Assembly: GCA_903952135.1 (NCBI GenBank)
Contig: CAJBER010000051.1
Span: forward strand, 1-64,000
DNA: 64,000 nt
Source of the DNA: an uncultured Algoriphagus sp.
GTDB taxonomy: Bacteria; Bacteroidota; Bacteroidia; Cytophagales; Cyclobacteriaceae
Direction of reading: 5' to 3'
A program made the translations under genes and the position numbers. Below the pieces are notes generated by a model. That model worked only from the letters and a program-made list of their open reading frames with translations. It was not told where the DNA came from and made no database searches. Shown in pieces: positions 17,503-27,355 of the stretch. Positions within the stretch are counted from its first letter, which is position 1. Each line of letters starts with the position of its first letter.

Positions 17503-18786
17503 TTATTTTCCTTTACCACCGATGGAAATCATTGCACAACGGAAACCGATGTGATTGGTTGAGGAATCTTGGTGCATAAATCGACGGGAGCCTGGAGTAA
17601 GCCAATAGGTCACGTCTCTCCAAGAACCCCCCTTGTATACCCGGATAGAGTCCGTCAATAATGAATTTTTATAATTTGATGCGTCATCGTACACTCCATC
17701 TCTTCTCACCGGATTGAGATCGTCCACATCCTGGAAAGAAAGTGGGCGATACACATCATCTACCCATTCGTTCATGTTTCCAGCCATATTGTATAGTCCG
17801 TAATCATTGGGCGCCATATCGTACACATTGGTGGGTAATATTTCACCGTCATTTTGAAATTTGCCAGAATTGGAGGCAATACCTGCATAATCTCCTCTTC
17901 CACGCTTGAAGTTGGCCAAGAATTCTCCCTGCTTACCTCCCTTTTTACCCCTTCCATCGTAAGGGTTTCTCACTCCTCGGCCATCCCAAGGGTAGATTCG
18001 TCCATATTCTTGATTTTCTTCTAAGTATTGTGTTCCAATCAATGCTTTGGCAGCGTATTCCCACTCTGCCTCCGTAGGAAGTCTAAACTCAGCAATGACT
18101 ACTCCTCGTTCAATTAGCTGCGCAGTTGTAAGTGGTGGGGTTATCTCACTTAAATCTTTCCTTTTTGCTACTTCTATTTTTTGAACAAATTCTGTTCTCC
18201 ACTTCGTGTAGGCATTAGCCTGATTCCAAGAAACGCCTGCTACAGGGTAAAAATTAAATCCAGGAAATCTAAAATAATAGGATTCATATACATCGTTAAA
18301 GGTCATTGCTCCACGCCATACTGTTTCATCGGGCTCAAGTTTTTTAATAGAGTCAGCAGACACACCTGAAGTTCCAGTAGTTCCACCACTGCCTGGCTTA
18401 CTCAAATAAAACAAAAACTCCTTGTAATCATTATTGGTCATTTCTGTTTCATCTAACCAAAAGGTGGAAATAGACGTGGTTCGCTGTGGGTTGTCATTAA
18501 AGCGCATAATATCGTCCTCTCCCGCTCCTAATACAGTCCTGCCTCCTTGGATTAGTTTTAAATTTGGACCAGGGATCTGCTCGGCATCTTTAGCTACAAA
18601 GAATTCTTGGCTCTCAGCATCGTTTGGGTCAAAATTAAAACCAGCTCCGGTGGTGGCACTCTTTTTTCCAGGATTACCCGCAGTTCTTCTGCCATAGGTG
18701 TTATTTTTTTGGCAAGAGGACAAAACAGTAACTGCTACAAGTACTAGGACAATTGCCCAGCTCCTCAAATTATTCGGTAGACGCAT
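17503..18786 (-). CDS. gldJ: gliding motility lipoprotein GldJ (SUMF1/FGE domain)
   Basis: VLSSCQKNN lipobox; NPQRTTSISTFWLDETEMTNNDYKEFLFYLS, ETVWRGAMTFNDVYESYYFRFPGFNFYPVAGVSWNQANAYTKWRTE, DVYRPLSFQDVDDLNP: GldJ-like rather than GldK. Confidence 0.78.
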   Translation of the reverse strand: MRLPNNLRSWAIVLVLVAVTVLSSCQKNNTYGRRTAGNPGKKSATTGAGFNFDPNDAESQEFFVAKDAEQIPGPNLKLIQGGRTVLGAGEDDIMRFNDNPQRTTSISTFWLDETEMTNNDYKEFLFYLSKPGSGGTTGTSGVSADSIKKLEPDETVWRGAMTFNDVYESYYFRFPGFNFYPVAGVSWNQANAYTKWRTEFVQKIEVAKRKDLSEITPPLTTAQLIERGVVIAEFRLPTEAEWEYAAKALIGTQYLEENQEYGRIYPWDGRGVRNPYDGRGKKGGKQGEFLANFKRGRGDYAGIASNSGKFQNDGEILPTNVYDMAPNDYGLYNMAGNMNEWVDDVYRPLSFQDVDDLNPVRRDGVYDDASNYKNSLLTDSIRVYKGGSWRDVTYWLTPGSRRFMHQDSSTNHIGFRCAMISIGGKGK

Positions 18787-18880
18787 AGGTGAAATGTGTT
18801 TGGTCTATTTCTGTTGCTAATATACAAGGGCTTAGGGTATCGCACCAAAGCCGGTTTAAAATTGTTATCTATTGTTAGAC

Positions 18881-19028
18881 TCTAGTAAAGATGGAGAAAA
18901 CTCCAAATTTTACTAGAAGCGCCTACAAAAGTAGGATAATTTACTAAATGGAAAGCCATTTACTCAACAGCACTTCCAAATCCTCCTCTACTTCAGTGGA
19001 GCGCTTGAGGTTTAGTTAGGTCTAAACC
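18881..19028. repeat. tandem run of five short hairpins between mfd and gldJ
   Basis: Inverted repeats read directly: 18881-18917, 18922-18935, 18946-18961, 18986-19001, 19009-19028. Confidence 0.6.
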
Positions 19029-19054
19029 CATTTTTATGCTCCAAAAGCCACATT

Positions 19055-22000
19055 TTAGGAAGTTTTCATTTCCTTAAGCAAATGCTGTGCCTTTTGTATG
19101 CTGAGGACCTGGTCGACACTGAGTATCAAACGATTTTTATGTTCTTTTATTTTACAAGACTTGGGATGGAGTTGAACAAATTTCATCATGTTGCCAAAAA
19201 CAGCTGAGCTGTAGTAAGATTCTTTGCTCGCAGGAAGCAGGTAACATTTCATTTGAGAGGCCTTCAAAACCAATTTTTCGATTCCCAATTCTTCGGCCTG
19301 CCAGCGTAGTCGCACGGTTTCCATTAGGTCTTGGACTGCCTTTGGTAGTGGACCAAAGCGATCTTGGAGCATTTGCCCAAATTTGTCCAGGTCCTCTTCT
19401 TTTTCGAGACCGTCCAACTTGGAATACAGCCCCAAACGTTCGCTGATGTTGCTGACATAGCTCTCCGGAATGAGCAGTTCTAGATCGGTTTCTATGGTGC
19501 AATCCTGCACGAGCACCGCTACCTTTTCTTTGAGGTCCTCTTCAAACAAGGCCGCAAACTCATTTTCCTTCAGTTCCTGTACCGCCTCGTCCAAGATCTT
19601 GTGGTACATCTCAAATCCCAGGTCGGTGATGAATCCACTTTGCTCCGCACCCAACAAGTTGCCTGCCCCCCGGATATCCAGATCCTTCATGGCCACCTTG
19701 AAGCCATCTCCCAAGTCGGAAAATTCCTCCAGAGTCTGGAGGCGCTTTCGCGCCTCAGCCGTAAGTCCAGATAGGGGACTGGTGAGCAGGTAGCAAAAGG
19801 CTTTTTTGTTGCTCCGCCCTACTCGTCCCCGCATTTGGTGGAGATCGGAAAGGCCAAACATGTGGGCTCGGTTGATCAAAATGGTGTTTGCATTCGGAAT
19901 GTCCAAGCCCGATTCAATGATGTTGGTGGAGACCAAAACATCGTATTGGTGGTTGATAAAGTCCACCATGATTTTTTCCAATTTGTCTCCATCCATCTGC
20001 CCATGCGCCCCGATAACGCGGGCATCTGGAACCAATTTCAAGATGAGGTTGGCAATGCTGTCGATTTCTCCAACGCGGTTGTGCACAAAAAACACCTGAC
20101 CTCCTCGCCGGAGCTCGTAGGATACGGCATCTCGGATCACTTCTTCTTCGAATGTTTGCACCTCCGTAGTCACCGGCTGCCTGTTGGGCGGAGGAGTGGC
20201 TATGACCGAAAGGTCGCGTGCTCCCATCAAGGAAAAATGGAGGGTTCGTGGAATCGGAGTGGCTGTCAGTGTGAGCACATCCACATTGACCCGCAGGTTT
20301 TTGAGTTGATCCTTCACCTTGACGCCAAACTTTTGTTCCTCGTCGATGATGAGCAATCCCAGGTCCTTGAACTCGATGTCTTTGCCGACGATTTTATGGG
20401 TACCAATCAGGATGTCAATTTCTCCTGTGGCGACCTGTTCCTTGATGGCTTTGATGTCCTTTGCCGATCGGAATCGGTTCAGGTAGTCCACCTTGACGGG
20501 AAAATTTTCAAGACGTTCAGACAAAGTTTGGTAATGCTGCATCGCCAAGATGGTGGTAGGCACCAGAATGGCGACCTGCTTTCGGTCGTTAACTGCTTTG
20601 AAGGCTGCACGGATGGCTACTTCTGTTTTTCCAAAGCCCACATCCCCACACACGAGTCGGTCCATGGGGTACGTTTTTTCCATATCGGCCTTCACATCCG
20701 CAGTGGCAGCCGCTTGGTCAGGGGTGTCCTCGTACAAGAAGGAGGATTCCAGTTCTACCTGAAGTACGGAATCCCGTGAAAAGGCAAATCCAGGTGCAGA
20801 CCTGCGCTTGGCATAGAGTGCAATGAGGTCCTTGGCAATGTCTTTGACCTGCTTTTTGACCCGTGCTTTTTTGTTATCCCAGTCTGGGGAGCCCAGTTTG
20901 GACATGGAGGGAGCCTGTCCTTCCTGCCCCGAATACTTGGATATCTTGTGTAGGGAGTGGATGTTGACGTAGAGGAGGTCGTCGTCCCGAAAAATCAGGC
21001 GAACGGCTTCCTGCATTTTGCCGCTCACATCTACCTTTTCAAGCCCTGCAAATCGGCCCACCCCATAGTCCACATGGACCACATAGTCTCCGGGATGGAG
21101 GGCTTTGATTTCTTTGAGGGTAAGCGCCTTGGAGGCGGTAGACTTGCTCTTGGATTTGTAGCGGTGAAAGCGCTCAAATAGCTGGTGATCGGTGTAGCAG
21201 ACGAGTTTGGCCTGCTTATCCACAAAGCCCTCCCGAAGGCTGAGCAACATGCTTTGAACCTGCAAGGTGGGATCCAACTCCTGGAAAATTCCCTGCAATC
21301 GGTCGATCTGCTTCTCGTTTTCGGCGGTGATCAGATTGAGGTAGCCCGCCTTTTCGTTGTCCCCCAAGTTGGCCACGAGCAGGTCAAAATTCTTGTTGAA
21401 GGAAGGCTGTGGCTGACTTTCCCAGCTGACCTTGATGGCATTTTTCAAGTAAAATTGCCTGCCAAACTCCACGATGGAAAACTTTTTTGCGGCCTCGTTA
21501 AACTGAGCTCCTTGTTCAAAAACTTGTTCGGGCTGCAGGACAAGTGCTCCCGATTTACTTCCTCCCGACAGCTGCGCAAAAGCCTGCACAGCCTTTTGGT
21601 AACACTCGTCCATCACATCGAGTGTGAGCTGGAAGTCTTTTATCCAGAGGAGGGCATTTTCGGGCAAAAAAGTCAAAAAGGACTGCCGCACCTCTTGAAG
21701 GAGGCGAGTTTGCACATTGGGGATCAGGGAGATAAAGTCTACCGGCTGTAGGGAAAGCTGGGTTTCGGGGTCGAAGGTGCGGATGCTTTCAATTTCTTTC
21801 CCAAACAATTCCAGTCGATAAGGGAACTCATTGCTAAAGGAAAAGACATCCAAAATTCCACCTCGAATGGCAAACTGCCCTGGTTCGTAGACGAAGTCCG
21901 TTCGCTCAAAGTCATAGGAGGTCAGAATTTCAGTAACAAACTCAAGGTCTACTGCCTCGCCTACTCGAGCAATGAAGGTGTTTTCGACAAGTGAGCGCTT

Positions 22001-22408
22001 GTTGACTACCTTTTCGTACAGTGCTTCGGGATAGGTGATGACGATGCGGGGGCTGCCCTTGGTTTCTATGAGCTGATTGAGGAGCTCTGCCCGTTGCAGG
22101 ACATTCGCATTGTCAATTTCTTCGTATTGGTAGGGACGCTTGTAGCTGCTCGGAAAAATTCCATGTTCCTGAGTGCCCAATAAATTTTGAAGGTCAGAGT
22201 TGAGGTAGGCGGCCTCCTCTTTGTCTTGGGCGATGATGAGGTGAACTCCACCTTGCTTTTCAAAATAGGCTGCGAGGAGAACCATGTCCAAACTACCCGA
22301 AAGGCCTTTTACCTGGAGCCGGAAAGGAGACCCCTCACTTAACTGGTGGGCGAGGGTTTGAAAAATGGGGTCCGACTGGTAAATGGAGAGAAAAGAAGGT
22401 CTATCCAC
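19055..22408 (-). CDS. mfd: transcription-repair coupling factor
   Basis: CarD-like region HPGDYVVHVDYGVGRFAGL; RLVCGDVGFGKTEVAIRAAF; TLTATPIPRTLHFSLMGARDLSVI; QMRGRVGRS. Confidence 0.97.
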   Translation of the reverse strand: MDRPSFLSIYQSDPIFQTLAHQLSEGSPFRLQVKGLSGSLDMVLLAAYFEKQGGVHLIIAQDKEEAAYLNSDLQNLLGTQEHGIFPSSYKRPYQYEEIDNANVLQRAELLNQLIETKGSPRIVITYPEALYEKVVNKRSLVENTFIARVGEAVDLEFVTEILTSYDFERTDFVYEPGQFAIRGGILDVFSFSNEFPYRLELFGKEIESIRTFDPETQLSLQPVDFISLIPNVQTRLLQEVRQSFLTFLPENALLWIKDFQLTLDVMDECYQKAVQAFAQLSGGSKSGALVLQPEQVFEQGAQFNEAAKKFSIVEFGRQFYLKNAIKVSWESQPQPSFNKNFDLLVANLGDNEKAGYLNLITAENEKQIDRLQGIFQELDPTLQVQSMLLSLREGFVDKQAKLVCYTDHQLFERFHRYKSKSKSTASKALTLKEIKALHPGDYVVHVDYGVGRFAGLEKVDVSGKMQEAVRLIFRDDDLLYVNIHSLHKISKYSGQEGQAPSMSKLGSPDWDNKKARVKKQVKDIAKDLIALYAKRRSAPGFAFSRDSVLQVELESSFLYEDTPDQAAATADVKADMEKTYPMDRLVCGDVGFGKTEVAIRAAFKAVNDRKQVAILVPTTILAMQHYQTLSERLENFPVKVDYLNRFRSAKDIKAIKEQVATGEIDILIGTHKIVGKDIEFKDLGLLIIDEEQKFGVKVKDQLKNLRVNVDVLTLTATPIPRTLHFSLMGARDLSVIATPPPNRQPVTTEVQTFEEEVIRDAVSYELRRGGQVFFVHNRVGEIDSIANLILKLVPDARVIGAHGQMDGDKLEKIMVDFINHQYDVLVSTNIIESGLDIPNANTILINRAHMFGLSDLHQMRGRVGRSNKKAFCYLLTSPLSGLTAEARKRLQTLEEFSDLGDGFKVAMKDLDIRGAGNLLGAEQSGFITDLGFEMYHKILDEAVQELKENEFAALFEEDLKEKVAVLVQDCTIETDLELLIPESYVSNISERLGLYSKLDGLEKEEDLDKFGQMLQDRFGPLPKAVQDLMETVRLRWQAEELGIEKLVLKASQMKCYLLPASKESYYSSAVFGNMMKFVQLHPKSCKIKEHKNRLILSVDQVLSIQKAQHLLKEMKTS

Positions 22409-22528
22409 AAAGGGCTTGGTTTAAGGGATGGGAGGCTGCAAATCTAGGTTTTTTTGCCCTATTCTGAGGATTTGAAACCAAAATTGACATTTTTTGAACT
22501 AAGAGCCCTTCAAAATGTTTTTGAATCG

Positions 22529-23143
22529 ATGAGACAAGCACCCCCTCCAAAAACCTGGTTCCAAAAGATAGAGAAACTCCATCCCTACGAGACGCTGCTG
22601 TATCTCGGGATGCTCGGGAGTGGGATTATCTTTTTGTTTCTGTCTCTGGCATTTCTATCTTCTGGAAGGGAATACCTTCAAGGGCTCAACGAGCAGATGC
22701 CGCTGGCCTTCTTGGTATCTACCTTTCTCTTGGTACTTTCTGGCTATACTTCCGTGAAAATGCGGATCCATTACCAGGAAGAAAATAGCGCCAAGCTGCA
22801 TCGTTCCTTGAAGGCTACCTTTGTGTTGGGGATCCTTTTTACCGTGTTTCAAGTCTTGGGTTGGATGGAGCTTGCCAACAAGGGCATCAATTTTACAGGT
22901 GTTCCAAGTGGTTCATTTCTTTACGTACTTTCAGGAATCCACGTGGCGCACTTGCTAGGGGCCATGACTTTTGCGGTGATTTTGCTCCTGCAACTTCGAA
23001 AAATAGAGCAGGATATGGTCCGCAAACTAGTATGGATGACTAATCCTTACGAAAAACTACGCATTCGCCTGTTTACCGTGTACTGGCAATTTATGGATGC
23101 GGTATGGCTTATTTTATTTCTCCTCTTTGTTCTCAGCTTCTGA
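22529..23143 (+). CDS. cytochrome c oxidase subunit III-like membrane protein
   Basis: Multi-TM; FLYVLSGIHVAHLLGAMTFAVI...YWQFMDAVWLILFLLF matches heme-copper oxidase subunit III C-terminus. ATG at 22529 preferred over upstream TTG. Confidence 0.75.
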   Translation: MRQAPPPKTWFQKIEKLHPYETLLYLGMLGSGIIFLFLSLAFLSSGREYLQGLNEQMPLAFLVSTFLLVLSGYTSVKMRIHYQEENSAKLHRSLKATFVLGILFTVFQVLGWMELANKGINFTGVPSGSFLYVLSGIHVAHLLGAMTFAVILLLQLRKIEQDMVRKLVWMTNPYEKLRIRLFTVYWQFMDAVWLILFLLFVLSF

Positions 23144-23583
23144 TGCGCCTCCATCTTCAAACTGCCGTTGCTAGTTCTCACTTGGAAGTGAAAGAAGGCT
23201 TTACCGAATCCTTATTTGCCAAGTTGGCCCCTCCTTTTCCTCCCGTGAAGGTGCTTCGCTTTGATGGCTGCAAGGCCGGTGATACTGTGGACTTGGAGCT
23301 GAATTTTATTTTTTTCAAGCAAAAGTGGACCAGCAAAATCACCGAGGATCACTGTGATGCACAGGAGTTTTTCTTTGTGGACGAGGGCATCGTACTTCCC
23401 TTTTTTCTAGGGAAGTGGAGGCATTGCCACCGCATTTTGGCGCAGCCAAGCGGAAGTATCATTTCCGATGAAATTGAGTTTGAAGGAGCCTTTTCTTGGA
23501 TGACCCCGCTGCTATACCCGGTCCTCTGGCTTCAATTTTGGTATCGAAAGCCGATCTACCGCCGAATTTTTAAAAAGAAGTAG
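23143..23583 (+). CDS. SRPBCC-like ligand-binding protein
   Basis: MRLHLQTAVASSHLEVKEGFTESLFAKLAPPFPPVKVLRFDGCKAGDTVDLEL...; overlaps previous stop as TGATG. Confidence 0.6.
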   Translation: MRLHLQTAVASSHLEVKEGFTESLFAKLAPPFPPVKVLRFDGCKAGDTVDLELNFIFFKQKWTSKITEDHCDAQEFFFVDEGIVLPFFLGKWRHCHRILAQPSGSIISDEIEFEGAFSWMTPLLYPVLWLQFWYRKPIYRRIFKKK

Positions 23584-24049
23584 CCGTCAATAAGTGCTCG
23601 CAATTTTTGATTTGGCAATCTCCATAAAGGACCAAGGAGTGGCTGGTCATAGTGGAGTTAAATTCCTTGCTCATGCTTTCCTTGATTTCCGTAAGGCGGG
23701 GATCTGAAAACTCGCGAATCTTTCGACACTGGTTGCAGACGTGGTGATCGTGATGGGTATAGGTCAGCGCTTGCTCGTAGAGCGCCACCTTATCTTTAAA
23801 TTGGTGCTTGACGGCTAGCCCACTTTCGACAAGCAGATCCAGGGTATTGTAAATGGTGGCTCGGCTGATGGTGTAGCCCTTGTTTCGCATTTTCAGAAAA
23901 AGCCCCTCCACATCGATGTGTTCGTCCTCGGGAAGAAGGTAGAGTTCATCCAGCACAGAATACCGTTCGGGAGTTTTTCTACTTCCTTGCCGAAGGAGAA
24001 AGTTTTCAAAAATCTTCTTCGCTTTTTCAATTAAGGCGGTATCGGCCAT
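23570..24049 (-). CDS. Fur family transcriptional repressor
   Basis: RKTPERYSVLDELYLLPEDEHIDVEGLFLKMRNKGYTISRATIYNTLDLLVESGL; THHDHHVCNQCRKI. Confidence 0.9.
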   Translation of the reverse strand: MADTALIEKAKKIFENFLLRQGSRKTPERYSVLDELYLLPEDEHIDVEGLFLKMRNKGYTISRATIYNTLDLLVESGLAVKHQFKDKVALYEQALTYTHHDHHVCNQCRKIREFSDPRLTEIKESMSKEFNSTMTSHSLVLYGDCQIKNCEHLLTATSF

Positions 24050-24187
24050 CTTTTTGAGGGGTTGAATGCTAAAGGTCTACTTTTCTTCAGGCTTTGACAA
24101 GGAAATAAGGGAGTTCTTCCAAGCAGAATTCTTGAGAATTTGTTTGAACCTCGGGCTAAAAACTCCGTAACTTAAAGGAATTGAAAT

Positions 24188-25447
24188 GTGAAGTGGATGA
24201 TGTTAAGAGCCCTCTTAGTTGGTGTATTTTTTTTGTTGGGGCTGACCCTTCGGGCGCAGGTTCCTGGATTTTTTGTGGTGGGCGATCAGAAAAAGGTGAA
24301 GCTGCCTTTTTTGGCTTCCAATAGCCTGATTTTGCTACCGGTCTCTATTAATGGAAGTCCTCCGCTTTATTTCTTGTTGGACACCGGGGTGCGGGCCAAC
24401 CTCCTTTTTAGTAAATCCATGGGTGATTCTTTGGGCATGTCCTACACCCGCCGGGTAGGGATGGTCGGCGCAGATGGCAGTACTACCGTTTGGGCGCAGG
24501 TGTCTCCGATGAACACCTTGGATCTGGGGGAGGTGGAGGGAAGACTTCAAAGTTTGTTGGTGTTGGAGGAAGATTTTTTGGAACTGGAATCGGTGATAGG
24601 GATCCCCGTGTATGGGATCTTGGGCCATGAGTTTTTCAAACACAATGCAGTTAAAATTGACTACGATCAGGAAGTAGTGACCTTTTATCTTCCCGAGGGA
24701 TTGGCCATTAAGTCTCCATTTTATCGAAAGGGATCCCTAACACTCGAGGAAGGGAAGGCTTATATCGATGTGAAAGTTCGGCAGAAGGAAGGGCCCACGC
24801 TTAGGGGAAAGGTGCTCGTGGACACCGGTGCCAACCATGGCTTGCTCTTGAATCGAGAAACATTACCTGAAATTCAGCTTCCAGAAAAGTACATAGAAAC
24901 GCAATTGGGGCAGTCCTTGGGCGGCGTGCTGTATGGATCTATTGGACGGATGGCGGGCCTATCCATTCGAGGATTGCAGTTTGCCCAGGTCCTCACCTCC
25001 TTTCCTGAAGAAAGTTTTGCCAGTACCCGAATCAAGGAAAGTGGGCGGATGGGCAGCTTGGGAGCAGAGGTTTTGGGGCGAATGACGGTGATTTTGGACT
25101 ATCCGAGAAATGAAATTTTTGTAAGGAGAAACCCGGCCTTTTACCATCCCTTCGAATTTGACATGAGTGGATTGGTGGTCAAAAAATTATTGACCCCCCG
25201 AAAGCGCTGGTATGTAGGGGATGTGCGCAATGGCTCCCCAGCGCAGCTAGCAGGCATTTTGCCATTTGATGAAATCTTGACCATTAATTCAGTTCCAATC
25301 GTACTTTGGGAGATGGACCAGTTGGTGAAATTGCTTCGCTCCGAGGAGGGAAAAGAGATTCAAATGGAGGTACGGCGCTACTCCCAGCCTGGTTCCCCTG
25401 CTTTTGAGGACCTAAGCTTCCGCTTTCTTCTGAAAAAGCAGATTTGA
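24188..25447 (+). CDS. retropepsin-like aspartic protease with PDZ domain, secreted
   Basis: Two aspartyl motifs LLDTGVRANLLF and LVDTGANHGLLL; C-term GSPAQLAGILPFDEILTINSVPI PDZ. Confidence 0.83.
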   Translation: MKWMMLRALLVGVFFLLGLTLRAQVPGFFVVGDQKKVKLPFLASNSLILLPVSINGSPPLYFLLDTGVRANLLFSKSMGDSLGMSYTRRVGMVGADGSTTVWAQVSPMNTLDLGEVEGRLQSLLVLEEDFLELESVIGIPVYGILGHEFFKHNAVKIDYDQEVVTFYLPEGLAIKSPFYRKGSLTLEEGKAYIDVKVRQKEGPTLRGKVLVDTGANHGLLLNRETLPEIQLPEKYIETQLGQSLGGVLYGSIGRMAGLSIRGLQFAQVLTSFPEESFASTRIKESGRMGSLGAEVLGRMTVILDYPRNEIFVRRNPAFYHPFEFDMSGLVVKKLLTPRKRWYVGDVRNGSPAQLAGILPFDEILTINSVPIVLWEMDQLVKLLRSEEGKEIQMEVRRYSQPGSPAFEDLSFRFLLKKQI

Positions 25448-25545
25448 TTTTTCCAGCGGAAAAGAAAATTTGGGTAACTTTGAGGCAGAAGACAACATCT
25501 GAGAGATGAATTCCGTGTAACTCTTCGATTTAACCCACATCAACA

Positions 25546-26136
25546 ATGAAAAAAATCTTAATTCCAGTAGGCATCCTTCTCGTCCTAGGTATTTTTATCT
25601 ACATGAAGGCGGTAGGCACCTACAACCAATTTGTGCAATTAGAAGAAGGCATCAATGGCGAATGGGCTGAGGTAGAGACCCAATACCAAAGACGTATCGA
25701 CTTGATTCCGAACCTAGTCAATACCGTAAAAGGCTATGCTGACTTTGAGCAGGAAACCCTGACTGGCGTAGTAGAAGCTCGCTCGAAAGCTACTTCCGTG
25801 CAAATCGACCCAACTAACTTGACTCCAGAAAAGCTTGCCGAATTTCAGCAGGCACAGGATCAGCTTTCAGGCGCTTTGAGCCGATTGCTCGTGACTGTTG
25901 AAAAATATCCAGATCTGAAGGCAAACCAAAACTTCTTGGAGCTACAGGCTCAATTGGAAGGAACAGAAAACAGAATTGCTGTAGCTCGAAGAAATTTCAA
26001 TGAGTCCATCAAAGGGTACAATTCTACCTTGCGCGTGTTCCCGAACAATCTCTTTGCGGGTTGGTATGGATTTGCAGCCAAGGGCTATTTTGAAGCAGCT
26101 GCAGGTGCAGAAAATGCTCCTAAAGTAGAATTCTAA
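25546..26136 (+). CDS. LemA family protein
   Basis: NQFVQLEEGINGEWAEVETQYQRRIDLIPNLVNTVKGYADFEQETL...YNSTLRVFPNNLFAGWYGF. Confidence 0.95.
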   Translation: MKKILIPVGILLVLGIFIYMKAVGTYNQFVQLEEGINGEWAEVETQYQRRIDLIPNLVNTVKGYADFEQETLTGVVEARSKATSVQIDPTNLTPEKLAEFQQAQDQLSGALSRLLVTVEKYPDLKANQNFLELQAQLEGTENRIAVARRNFNESIKGYNSTLRVFPNNLFAGWYGFAAKGYFEAAAGAENAPKVEF

Positions 26137-26140
26137 GCAT

Positions 26141-26578
26141 ATGGCATCCAACCTATTTTCTCCAGAGCAGAAGGCACAAATCGTGGCCGCAATAAAAGAG
26201 GCAGAAACCCAAACCTCTGGAGAGATTCAAGTGCACATTGAAAGTACCTGCAAGGGTTCTGTATTGGATCGTGCCGCTAAGGTTTTTGAAACGCTGAAGA
26301 TGTACCAAACCAAAGACAGAAATGGTGTTTTGGTGTACTTAGCAGCTGAAGACCATAAATTTGCTATTATCGGAGATGCAGGCATCAATGCCGTGGTGCC
26401 TGCAAACTTCTGGGAAAGCACCAAAGACCTGATGGCGAATCTCTTTCGCCAAGGCAAATTCACCGAAGGCCTTATTGAAGGCATCCACCATGCCGGGGAT
26501 CAGTTGAAAACGCATTTTCCATACGATTACCGTGCCGACCAAAATGAACTATCTGATGAGGTATCCTTCGGCAATTAA
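26141..26578 (+). CDS. TPM domain-containing protein
   Basis: IVAAIKEAETQTSGEIQVHIESTCKG...NGVLVYLAAEDHKFAIIGDAGIN. Confidence 0.87.
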   Translation: MASNLFSPEQKAQIVAAIKEAETQTSGEIQVHIESTCKGSVLDRAAKVFETLKMYQTKDRNGVLVYLAAEDHKFAIIGDAGINAVVPANFWESTKDLMANLFRQGKFTEGLIEGIHHAGDQLKTHFPYDYRADQNELSDEVSFGN

Positions 26579-27353
26579 GCCTTTATTACTCCTAATTTTC
26601 TTGTTTCAAGCAGTTTGCGGAATGGCTCAGGACTTTCCTCCTGCTCCCAATCCACCACGATTGGTTAATGATTTTACGGGAACACTAAGCGCAGAGGAAG
26701 TAGCGCAACTTGAAAAAAAGCTACTGGACTACTCGGACAGCACCTCTACCCAAGTATCCATTGTGCTCCTTGGGTCAGTAGGACCTTATGACATTTCGGA
26801 CTATGCCTTTCAATTAGGCGAACAATGGGGTATCGGAGGAAAAGGAAAAGACAATGGCATTCTTATCCTGGCGGCGATGGAAGATCGCAAAATCTTCATT
26901 GCTACGGGGAGAGGAATGGAAGGGGCTATTCCGGATGCGCTTGCCAAGCGGATCGTGACCGACATGATCCTACCCAACTTCAAAATGGAAGCCTATTACC
27001 AGGGACTGGATCAGGCCACAGACATGATCTTCAAGTTGGCCTCTGGCGAATACAAAGCCGATGAGGTCCTATCGGAAGGAAATTCTGGAGGGTCCATCTT
27101 AATCATCCTCTTGTTGGTGTTTCTATTTGTAATCCTCCCCTTGATCAAAAACAGGAGGGACAACAATAACCACATGGGTGGACGCGGGGGTGGAGTTGAT
27201 TTCTGGACTACCCTTATGCTTGCCAATATGCTGGGTGGTGGTAGAGGTAGCAGTGGAGGGGGTTCCTTTGGTGATTTCTCCTCTGGAGGAGGCTCCTTTG
27301 GGGGCTTCGGAGGAGGTTCCTTCGGTGGCGGCGGAGCAGGAGGAAGCTGGTAA
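26556..27353 (+). CDS. TPM domain-containing membrane protein with Gly-rich C-terminus
   Basis: RLVNDFTGTLSAEEVAQLEKKLLDYSDSTSTQVSIVLL...GKGKDNGILILAAMEDRKIFIATG...GGGSFGGGGAGGSW. Confidence 0.88.
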   Translation: MRYPSAIKPLLLLIFLFQAVCGMAQDFPPAPNPPRLVNDFTGTLSAEEVAQLEKKLLDYSDSTSTQVSIVLLGSVGPYDISDYAFQLGEQWGIGGKGKDNGILILAAMEDRKIFIATGRGMEGAIPDALAKRIVTDMILPNFKMEAYYQGLDQATDMIFKLASGEYKADEVLSEGNSGGSILIILLLVFLFVILPLIKNRRDNNNHMGGRGGGVDFWTTLMLANMLGGGRGSSGGGSFGDFSSGGGSFGGFGGGSFGGGGAGGSW

Positions 27354-27355
27354 TT

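Noticed and set aside
18874-19021. Possible integron attC-like element: GTTAGAC (18874-18880) and GTTAGGT (19015-19021) match GTTRRRY
   Set aside because: No partner RYYYAAC in proper orientation, no integrase and no cassette structure; matches likely chance.
19835-20779. 314-aa plus-strand ORF
   Set aside because: Lies wholly antisense to conserved mfd; translation is low-complexity with no recognisable family, an expected by-product of codon bias.
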